Below are positions 1 through 5,520 of a DNA stretch of 8,029 bases, one piece after another. Numbering within the stretch: position 1 is the stretch's first letter; each line of letters starts with the position of its first letter. A program made the position numbers and the translations under genes. The notes under the pieces were generated by a model, which was not told the DNA's origin, made no database searches, and worked only from the letters and a program-made list of their open reading frames with translations. Source of the DNA: UMGS1322 sp900550765 (GTDB taxonomy: Bacteria > Bacillota > Clostridia > Christensenellales > QALW01). Where the stretch lies: positions 1 to 8,029 of the forward strand of contig CAUDEY010000042.1 in assembly GCA_958448705.1 (NCBI GenBank). Direction: 5' to 3'.

Positions 1-1052
1 AGTGCAATGGCCTCATCCGCAATCGCCGGGGCGGCCGAAAGTCCCGGGGATTTGATGCCGGCAAGATCGATAAATCCCGGAGCAGCGCTTTGTATAATAA
101 AATCATCGCGGTCAAAATTTGCACGGATTCCAGCAAACGTCCGAATCGTATTGCGATAGTTGATATCCCGCACACTTTTGGACGCGGATTTTTTTACAAA
201 CCCCAACCCGGAAGCCGTAGTATTTACCCGATCCTTTTCTGTTCCCTGTTCCGCATCCGGGCCCACGATTAAATTTCCATGCACCGTAGGCGATACTAAA
301 ACGCCCTTTCCCGATTTTGCAGGACATTGAAATAGTACGCAGCCTATCTTTTCTCCCTCCGATTTATCCAGCAAATAATACTGTCCTTTACTGGGGAGAA
401 TCGTAAAGCACGGGGACGCAGCCATATTATGAATTTCATCACTATGTACACCTGCGGCATTAATCACAAATTTCGTCTCAATCGTTCTCTGGGGTGTAAA
501 CAGCTTCCAGCCCTGCTCTATTCGTTCTATGCCCGTAATCTCATGCTCCAGTAAAAATTCCACGCCGTTTTTCGCCGCAGTTTCCGCAAAGGCCAGCGCA
601 TATTCCCATGGATTAACAATTCCCGCCGAGGGAGCCCAAAGTGCGCAGACTACTTTTTCGCTCACATGAGGTTCCCGCCTTCTGACGACAATCCCATCTA
701 AAATTTCCAGCCCCGGAACCCCATTTTTTCTTCCGCGCTCATATAACATACCGACAATTTCCGCTTCTGCTGCCGAAAAAGCCAGTACCATTGAACCAAT
801 CTGCTTATAGGGAACCTGCAGTTTTTTACAAAGCTCCGGTGCCTGCGCGCTGCCGGAAACATTCAGCCTTGCCATCAGGGTTCCAGGCTCCGGATCATAG
901 CCTGCATGGATGATTGCACTGTTGGCTCTGGTTGCTCCAAGGGCTATATCGTTTTCCTTCTCCGCCAGGCAGATTTTCAGCCGATACTTTGAAAGCTTAT
1001 AGGCCACCGCCGTACCGACGATCCCTCCGCCGATAATCGCTACATCAAACAT
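1..1052 (-). CDS. glpA: FAD-dependent glycerol-3-phosphate dehydrogenase, GlpA-like (3' end outside window)
   Basis: This is a flavoprotein that probably oxidises sn-glycerol-3-phosphate to dihydroxyacetone phosphate. I translated 350 residues by hand; the reading frame stays open to the window edge. Residues 4-13 are a Rossmann FAD-binding start with the GGGIVG motif, and E31 lies at the end of the second strand where FAD ribose is bound. Residues 41-53 (TRANSAIIHAGYD) are very typical of clostridial GlpA proteins. VINAAG at 196-201 is the second FAD contact, and FAGIRANFDRDDF (306-318) with the GIKSPGLSAAPAIAD stretch (332-346) closes the DAO fold. Family members are usually near 480-500 residues and often end in a BFD-like cysteine domain, so about a quarter is missing. 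The start at 1052 is fixed by AGGAGG at 1059-1064. Its place behind glpP, with a terminator-bearing leader, supports the glycerol role. Related FAD oxidoreductases such as L-2-hydroxyglutarate oxidase are the main alternative. Confidence 0.85.
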   Translation of the reverse strand, partial: MFDVAIIGGGIVGTAVAYKLSKYRLKICLAEKENDIALGATRANSAIIHAGYDPEPGTLMARLNVSGSAQAPELCKKLQVPYKQIGSMVLAFSAAEAEIVGMLYERGRKNGVPGLEILDGIVVRRREPHVSEKVVCALWAPSAGIVNPWEYALAFAETAAKNGVEFLLEHEITGIERIEQGWKLFTPQRTIETKFVINAAGVHSDEIHNMAASPCFTILPSKGQYYLLDKSEGEKIGCVLFQCPAKSGKGVLVSPTVHGNLIVGPDAEQGTEKDRVNTTASGLGFVKKSASKSVRDINYRNTIRTFAGIRANFDRDDFIIQSAAPGFIDLAGIKSPGLSAAPAIADEAIA

Positions 1053-1070
1053 AAAAAACCTCCTAAAAAC

Positions 1071-1134
1071 AAAAAAAAGAGCAACACAAACATAACTTCC
1101 CCAAAAACAGGAAAAATTACGCCTGTATTACTCT
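1071..1134 (-). terminator. Leader terminator hairpin of glpA, probable GlpP antitermination target
   Basis: In the minus-strand transcript, the 25 bases from 1134 to 1110 pair with the 25 bases from 1102 to 1078 around a 7-base loop (1109-1103, UGUUUUU). Every position pairs: 17 Watson-Crick pairs and 8 G-U wobbles, with no mismatch. A run of seven U residues (1077-1071) follows, continuing a pyrimidine run that starts in the stem base. This is the form of a Rho-independent terminator. It lies between the glpA promoter and its ribosome binding site, so it would stop transcription before the gene. Because an adjacent gene encodes GlpP, which in Bacillus subtilis relieves termination in glp leaders, this is most likely the regulated attenuator. 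Protein binding is inferred and not visible. Confidence 0.85.
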
Positions 1135-1162
1135 CAAATCTCTGTAATCCAGAACTTAATTT

Positions 1163-1191
1163 ATAATATCACATTTTTATCTTTATGGCAA
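1163..1191 (-). promoter_or_regulatory. Sigma-A-type promoter of glpA
   Basis: Reading the minus strand, the -35 box TTGCCA (1191-1186), a 17-base spacer and the -10 box TATTAT (1168-1163) are preceded by an extended -10 TGA. The predicted start is an A near 1156, giving a leader of about 104 nt. The -35 box starts 10 bases after the glpP stop codon and overlaps an inverted repeat with 5-base arms (AATCA 1190-1194, TGATT 1199-1203), whose meaning is unclear. Confidence 0.7.
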
Positions 1192-1201
1192 TCAATTTTG
1201 A

Positions 1202-1765
1202 TTACCAAATTTCGTAATTGGTTCCCGATACCGCCGCCGCACCGGCCGCAAGCGCAGCCCGCATATCCTCCTTATCCTGCAAAAGTCCGCTGGCAATTAC
1301 CGGAAGCCGCGTGATTTGAACGATTTTTGAAATAATCTTGGGCATACATCCGGGCAGCACCTCGATTACATCCATACTTTCTCCGTGAATCTGCTTTTTT
1401 AAGGTATCGATTGCCAACGAATCCAGCATAAAAAAACGCTGTACCGTTAAAAGGCCGTGCGCAGAAGCACTTTTAATCAACGCCTGCTTGGTGGAAATTA
1501 TCCCGTCGGCACCGGTATTTTGTACGATATACTCTACCGCCACTTCTTTTGCCGAAAGCCCCTCAATAAGATCAATATGTACAAAGACTGTTTTGTGTGC
1601 ATCCTTCACACGCTTTACGATCCGGCATATATTCATTACATTCCCATAAAGGATAAACACAACCCTGCAATTTGCAAAGATACATTCTTCAAGACCTTTT
1701 TCATCCTTTACCGCAGCAATAACCGGATATTCTTTTAAAAGGGAGCGCAGCTCTTCTCTGTTCAT
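1202..1765 (-). CDS. glpP: Glycerol-3-phosphate-responsive antiterminator GlpP
   Basis: The product is a cytoplasmic RNA-binding antiterminator of 187 residues that senses glycerol-3-phosphate and prevents termination in leaders of glycerol-use operons. Length matches the family (about 190 residues). Family-typical motifs, in order, are FVHIDLIEGL (61-70), DGIISTKQALIKSA (88-101), VQRFFMLD (108-115), IEVLPGCMPKII (134-145) and a phosphate-binding-like LPVIASGLLQDKEDM (154-168) followed by ALAAGAAAVSGTN (171-183), consistent with its TIM-barrel-like fold. A longer start at 1861 is open in frame, but 1765 is preferred. It has GGAG eight bases upstream, conservation begins there, and a promoter with predicted start near 1790 lies inside the longer version. 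The next gene downstream is the GlpA-like dehydrogenase, whose leader holds the probable target hairpin. Confidence 0.92.
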   Translation of the reverse strand: MNREELRSLLKEYPVIAAVKDEKGLEECIFANCRVVFILYGNVMNICRIVKRVKDAHKTVFVHIDLIEGLSAKEVAVEYIVQNTGADGIISTKQALIKSASAHGLLTVQRFFMLDSLAIDTLKKQIHGESMDVIEVLPGCMPKIISKIVQITRLPVIASGLLQDKEDMRAALAAGAAAVSGTNYEIW

Positions 1766-1796
1766 CTTCGTATCTCCGTTTAATACATTTGAATAA

Positions 1797-1825
1797 ATTT
1801 TAACATAAAGCCAAGAAAAGCGCAA
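1797..1825 (-). promoter_or_regulatory. Sigma-A-type promoter of glpP
   Basis: On the minus strand, -35 TTGCGC (1825-1820), a 17-base spacer and -10 TAAAAT (1802-1797) with an extended TGT just upstream. The predicted transcript starts near 1790 and has a short leader of about 25 nt without an obvious hairpin, so glpP itself does not look attenuated. Confidence 0.6.
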
Positions 1826-1877
1826 GAAATACACTTTGAGAAGCTCTAAAAAAATGTGCAAATATTTTTAACAAATA

Positions 1878-1905
1878 TTGACTTTTTACTTTTGTATGCT
1901 ATACT
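1878..1905 (+). promoter_or_regulatory. Promoter of the secreted protease and lipoprotein operon
   Basis: -35 TTGACT (1878-1883), 16-base spacer, -10 TATACT (1900-1905) with an extended -10 TGC immediately before it. The predicted start is near 1912, only about 24 bases before the ATG. AAAGGAGG at 1921-1928 is a strong ribosome binding site with a 7-base spacer. The quality of these signals suggests a well-expressed unit. Two copies of CAAATATT (1859-1866 and 1872-1879) flank and touch the -35 box. Confidence 0.8.
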
Positions 1906-1935
1906 ATACTTATTAAGGCAAAAGGAGGAATTTGT

Positions 1936-3867
1936 ATGAAAAAGAAAATCTCTCTATTCTTAGCAATTGCCGTATTTTGTACGGCCGTCTCCGCATTGCT
2001 GGCGCCGATCACGGCAGAAGCCGCAACGGCATCCATTCTTTATGAAAACGATTTTGAATCTTCCATAGAAGGATGGACCGCGCTGGGTACTTCCAATTCG
2101 TATCTTTCAAGAACAACAGAAGCCTCCTACGGCAGCGGCTCCTATTCCCTGAAGCTGGCGCATCATTATGATACCTGGTATTCGCCCCAGTTTAATCTGT
2201 ATCCCCTAATGAAAGCCATGGGACCCGGCACCTATGCCTTTACCGCAGATGTTATGGCTGACGGTTCATTTACAAGTTCAGATCGAACTTTTTTAATGAT
2301 TCGTGGTGCATCCTCCGCTGATGAAAATTCTTTTATCAAACAAGACGGACAGACCGATAATTATTTTAAACGCATTAGTGAAGGCAATTTTATTAAGGCA
2401 TCCCAATGGCACAGTTTTACCGGCAGCGTAAAAGTTCTTGCCTCCGACCTTACCCGGAACACCGGTAATTTTATGTTTTGTGTTGACGGAATTCCCGATG
2501 GCAATATCAACGTTTATATGGATAATGTCCGTATCTGGCGGTTAAGCGATGAAGGCATTACCAACGGTACTTTTTCTGAAGGTCTAATCGGCTGGCGTGC
2601 ATGGGAAGGGGATAGCCGAAATCCTTCCTGCCTTACGATAGATTCTTCTCTGTTTGCAAATTATATCCGCGTTTCAAAATACAGTTCCATCGCTTGCAAT
2701 GTAGATCAAATTTTTTCTTACTATGGACCTGGTAGATATACGCTTTCTTTTTCTATGCGTTTAGAGGAAGCTAATGAATATGAAAATCCGTTTATCTTTT
2801 ATTTAACCAGCAATTTTTCACAATACCATCAGTGGATGCACCAACAAGTAATTACACCCAACTCTGGCTGGCAAGTAATATCCATACCCCTAACAATAGA
2901 CGCCACAACCTTTGCGCTTTTAAATCCGGATGAAAAAGAGGTTCATTTTAGGATTCAATGTCCTGAGCAAGATGGCCATAATTACTATACAGAATATTGT
3001 ATTGATAACGTCAGCTTGACACCCGCGCCGGTAACCGCTTTAGGAGATTTACCCGAAGGGGAACAGCCTATGGCCGTAGGCCAACAGCTTCAGCTGCCGT
3101 CGCCCGGAATTATTCCCAACTACACGCCCGGCAGATTAGATTGGTACAGCAGCAACCCAAGCATTGCCACAGTGAACGCCTCCGGTGTAGTCAGCGGTCA
3201 TGCTCCCGGCACGGTAACCATTACCGCCAAAGCGCGCAGCGGCGGCGCTACTACCTCTTGTACGGTAGCGGTAAAACAACTGATTGATGGGTTTGTTGGT
3301 TATGGGCAAGAACATAACGGGCAATGTTGGGCGGCCTGTACTAAAATATTAGTTTCACAATATATGAGAAATAATCCCGGTGTTTATGATTCTTCTAAAC
3401 TGAACGGTTCCTTGACTTCTAATCTCATTGCAGCGGGCTTACCTACCGGCAGCCCTCAAGGCACCACCAAAATGAATGAATTAGCTAATTATTACTTAGG
3501 TCGGAATGAATCTTATAACTCAATTAGTTATAAATCTACAAGTGCGCTAAGCGGAACTGCCCCTACAAGTGAAGCAGAGGTCGTAAGCTTAATTAATCAA
3601 AATATACCGATTGTAATCAGTGTTTATAATTACTATGCAGATACCGGTGTTCAAGTGTTTATAAAACCCTACGACTACGCCCATTCATTAGTAATTTACG
3701 GTTACTACTATAGAGAGAACCAGCTTATGTTAGAAATTTTTGATCCTAGTTCAAATAATTACACCGGCGGTTTACTTTGCCAATCCTATGCGGATACTAC
3801 CCGTCAAGTTATAGCAAGTACAGATAATATCATCCGTTGCTGGACTTCTTCTATCCAGTTAAATTAG
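1936..3867 (+). CDS. Secreted modular papain-like cysteine peptidase (CBM-like x2, BIG2, C39/C70-like)
   Basis: Predicted extracellular protein of 643 residues. A Sec signal peptide (KKK start, hydrophobic 6-25) likely ends at the AEA site after residue 29. Residues about 33-203 and 206-363 look like two beta-sandwich carbohydrate-binding modules of the CBM4/9 or galactose-binding type: each opens with a (N)DF/GTF...GW pattern and closes with a (M/I)DNV strand. Residues about 365-447 form a BIG2 Ig-like domain (LDWYSSNPSIATVNASGVVSG). Residues 450-643 form a papain-fold peptidase. Q458 (oxyanion hole) sits six residues before C464 in QCWAAC, H583 is in YAHSLVIYGYY and D603 in IFDPSS; this layout fits C39-like and C70 (AvrRpt2-type) peptidases. 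There is no sortase motif, dockerin or SLH repeat. Substrate and ligand are unknown. The lipoprotein gene follows after 18 bases. Base composition shifts sharply at domain borders. Confidence 0.85.
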   Translation: MKKKISLFLAIAVFCTAVSALLAPITAEAATASILYENDFESSIEGWTALGTSNSYLSRTTEASYGSGSYSLKLAHHYDTWYSPQFNLYPLMKAMGPGTYAFTADVMADGSFTSSDRTFLMIRGASSADENSFIKQDGQTDNYFKRISEGNFIKASQWHSFTGSVKVLASDLTRNTGNFMFCVDGIPDGNINVYMDNVRIWRLSDEGITNGTFSEGLIGWRAWEGDSRNPSCLTIDSSLFANYIRVSKYSSIACNVDQIFSYYGPGRYTLSFSMRLEEANEYENPFIFYLTSNFSQYHQWMHQQVITPNSGWQVISIPLTIDATTFALLNPDEKEVHFRIQCPEQDGHNYYTEYCIDNVSLTPAPVTALGDLPEGEQPMAVGQQLQLPSPGIIPNYTPGRLDWYSSNPSIATVNASGVVSGHAPGTVTITAKARSGGATTSCTVAVKQLIDGFVGYGQEHNGQCWAACTKILVSQYMRNNPGVYDSSKLNGSLTSNLIAAGLPTGSPQGTTKMNELANYYLGRNESYNSISYKSTSALSGTAPTSEAEVVSLINQNIPIVISVYNYYADTGVQVFIKPYDYAHSLVIYGYYYRENQLMLEIFDPSSNNYTGGLLCQSYADTTRQVIASTDNIIRCWTSSIQLN

Positions 3868-3885
3868 AACGAAAGGAAGAGTATT

Positions 3886-4683
3886 ATGAAAAAGCTATTA
3901 TCACTTCTCTTCTGTCTGCTCCTCTTCAGCGGCTGTTCCCAGCCAGCCGCTGAAGAATCTTCTACACCTGTGGCAGACGCAACACCGACGCCTACCATAG
4001 AAGCAACCTCTGCCCCTACCGCCACACCTTCACCTACACCATATAACGGTTCAAAAATAGGCTATTTTAAGGGTATTATAAATTATGATTTTGAGGCCAC
4101 CTCAAACGCGGTTCTTAAAAAGCCCGAAGACTTTTCCTCCGAAGAAGAATTTTATGAATTTATTTATCAGGATTGCCTGCGCAGACATCAAGAGCTGATA
4201 TCATTTATAAAAAGCAATCAACTTACCGAGCTTTTCCTTTGGGTTGATTTTTTAGGGCAAGATCTGCTGCCGGAACTCGTTGAGCTCCAATATTTCCGTG
4301 TTCCGTGCGTTTTAACTGATAAAGAATTGTTGGATGAATGGAAAGATTTTGTTCTTAACACATCACTGAAAAAAAATCCTTCGTTTATATACGCTCCAGA
4401 TGTTCCGCCTACGGGAATGGGGCGTAGGATTTTTTATTGTGTAAACATGGACAACAAGCAAAAAACTATAAAAACATATCTTTTCAGAGATAATTTTCGC
4501 TATTACTATCCTGATCCCGACCATGTCACTGCCCTCGAGGGATATTTTCCTGTAACATTTGCTGACTGGGACGAAGAAACACAGAAGCGGTATGAGGATT
4601 TTGAAAACAAAATCTATCAGTTAGCCGCCGATAAATTCAAAGCCGCTTACGAGCAGGCCGCCAATTATCCGTTTTTAAATTAA
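3886..4683 (+). CDS. Surface lipoprotein of unknown function with Thr/Pro-rich stalk
   Basis: Predicted lipoprotein of 265 residues. A short charged start (MKK), a hydrophobic stretch (4-14) and the lipobox LFSGC place the lipidated cysteine at C17. Serine at +2 fits retention on the outer face of the membrane. Residues 18-56 are a low-complexity stalk rich in Thr, Pro, Ala and Ser (TPTPT, TPSPTP). The rest (57-265) is a mixed, charged and aromatic-rich globular domain with a likely helical end (231-260); I do not recognise a family. AAAGGAAG at 3872-3879 is the ribosome binding site. It has no promoter of its own and follows the secreted cysteine peptidase by 18 bases, so the two are almost certainly co-transcribed. 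A role as peptidase inhibitor, foldase, receptor or substrate-presenting partner is possible, but the sequence does not decide. Confidence 0.85.
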   Translation: MKKLLSLLFCLLLFSGCSQPAAEESSTPVADATPTPTIEATSAPTATPSPTPYNGSKIGYFKGIINYDFEATSNAVLKKPEDFSSEEEFYEFIYQDCLRRHQELISFIKSNQLTELFLWVDFLGQDLLPELVELQYFRVPCVLTDKELLDEWKDFVLNTSLKKNPSFIYAPDVPPTGMGRRIFYCVNMDNKQKTIKTYLFRDNFRYYYPDPDHVTALEGYFPVTFADWDEETQKRYEDFENKIYQLAADKFKAAYEQAANYPFLN

Positions 4684-4689
4684 AATTGC

Positions 4690-4714
4690 AAAAGGGCGTA
4701 AAATACGCCCTTTT
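4690..4714. terminator. Bidirectional Rho-independent terminator
   Basis: A perfect inverted repeat with 11-base arms (AAAAGGGCGTA and TACGCCCTTTT) around a 3-base AAA loop, seven bases after the lipoprotein stop. The GC-rich core is flanked by A4 on one side and T4 on the other, so it can end both the plus-strand protease/lipoprotein transcript and the convergent minus-strand GntR transcript, whose stop codon is 13 bases away. Confidence 0.88.
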
Positions 4715-4727
4715 CTATGTTCAAAAT

Positions 4728-5459
4728 TTATCCATTCGCCTTTGGATCAATCCATCGGCTTTTGATACTTACATGCATAATATAACTGCTGCCGGAATAA
4801 ACATTTTTTTCATATAGCAGCGTTCTGCCTTCGCTGTCCAAACTTACTCCTTCCGTTCTCATTACGGCTTCGCCTTTTCCAAGCTTTAACATTTCTTTCT
4901 CTTCCCTTGTAGGCCTCTGCGCGGTAATTGCAATATCCTGCCTGGCCACCGACCAGCCATAAAGCTTTTTTAAGCCCTCATACAAAGAACCGCTCAGTTC
5001 CAGCCGATCGGGCCGCTCACAAAACTGCAGGGGTAAAAACACCTGTTCAATTCCTACAGGCTCCCCGTCTGCCTTCCGGAGGCGCTTAACAGCGTAAAAC
5101 ACCGTATTGCGCGGCAAATGCATCGCAAGCGCGATATCATCCTCACAAACGAAAACCTTTTCAAGCACCTCTGTTTCCGGTACAGATCCCCGCATTTTTA
5201 CCATTTCAGAAAAATTCATCACATCGCACTGTGAAAAGCGATTTGCTGCCACAAAAGTTCCGCTGCCGCGCGTACGATACAGCACGCCCTCCCGCGTCAG
5301 CTCATCCAGGGCGCGGCGTACCGTCATACGGCTGATTCCCCATTCCGCGCTCAGCGTATTTTCCGAAGGCAGCCGCATATCTTTGCGATACGTTCCATCA
5401 TGTATCTTTTCCTGAATATTTGCTTTTACTCTTAAATATACAGGAATACTTTGTTTCAT
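4728..5459 (-). CDS. GntR-family transcriptional regulator, HutC subfamily (UTRA effector domain)
   Basis: A cytoplasmic DNA-binding regulator of 243 residues, a normal length for the HutC subfamily. Residues 6-71 form the GntR winged helix: PVYLRVKANIQEKI helix, LPSENTLSAEWGISRMTVRRAL with the recognition helix at about 43-54, and the wing RTRGSGTFV at 62-70. Residues about 93-236 match the UTRA effector-binding domain, including the GEPVGIEQVFLP strand region (132-143) and the late YEKNVYSGSSYIMHV pattern (216-230). UTRA domains usually bind a sugar phosphate, amino acid derivative or similar small molecule; the ligand here is not predictable. AGAGGA at 5469-5474 serves as a ribosome binding site with 9-base spacing. 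The gene has its own promoter at the end of the upstream aminopeptidase gene and may control itself. Targets among the neighbours are possible but unproven. Confidence 0.92.
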   Translation of the reverse strand: MKQSIPVYLRVKANIQEKIHDGTYRKDMRLPSENTLSAEWGISRMTVRRALDELTREGVLYRTRGSGTFVAANRFSQCDVMNFSEMVKMRGSVPETEVLEKVFVCEDDIALAMHLPRNTVFYAVKRLRKADGEPVGIEQVFLPLQFCERPDRLELSGSLYEGLKKLYGWSVARQDIAITAQRPTREEKEMLKLGKGEAVMRTEGVSLDSEGRTLLYEKNVYSGSSYIMHVSIKSRWIDPKANG

Positions 5460-5489
5460 AAATTCTTTTCCTCTATCCTGTTTATTTTT

Positions 5490-5498
5490 GTATTATAC
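5490..5498. promoter_or_regulatory. Candidate GntR/HutC operator overlapping the gntR -10 box
   Basis: The minus strand reads GTATAATAC, a 9-base palindrome around one central base, with the wider context TGGTATAATACAA. It fits the general HutC-subfamily operator form GT-n-TA-n-AC. Its placement across the -10 box would let the regulator repress its own gene. Part of the symmetry comes from the -10 consensus itself, so this is tentative. Confidence 0.35.
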
Positions 5499-5520
5499 CA
5501 GCAGCAGAGAGAAAAATCAA
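5492..5520 (-). promoter_or_regulatory. Consensus-like promoter of the gntR gene
   Basis: On the minus strand, -35 TTGATT (5520-5515), 17-base spacer and a perfect -10 TATAAT (5497-5492) with extended TGG. The -35 box overlaps the stop codon of the upstream aminopeptidase gene (5519-5517). The predicted start is near 5485. Confidence 0.8.

Noticed and set aside
112..327. Minus-strand open frame of 71 codons
   Set aside because: It overlaps the GlpA-like gene in another frame, where conserved FAD-oxidoreductase sequence is already read.
1457..1738. Plus-strand open frame of 93 codons
   Set aside because: It lies wholly inside glpP on the opposite strand, has no ribosome binding site and encodes nothing recognisable.
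1811..1830. Possible catabolite-repression (cre) box over the glpP -35 region
   Set aside because: The AAAGCGC core resembles a cre centre, but the required outer TG and CA and the inner T are missing.
1766..1861. N-terminal extension of GlpP starting at 1861
   Set aside because: No ribosome binding site is seen there, the extra 32 residues do not resemble the family, and a good promoter with predicted start near 1790 lies inside it.
5107..5415. Plus-strand open frame of 102 codons
   Set aside because: It is the complement of the GntR winged-helix region; Arg/Ser-rich composition is typical of an antisense shadow.
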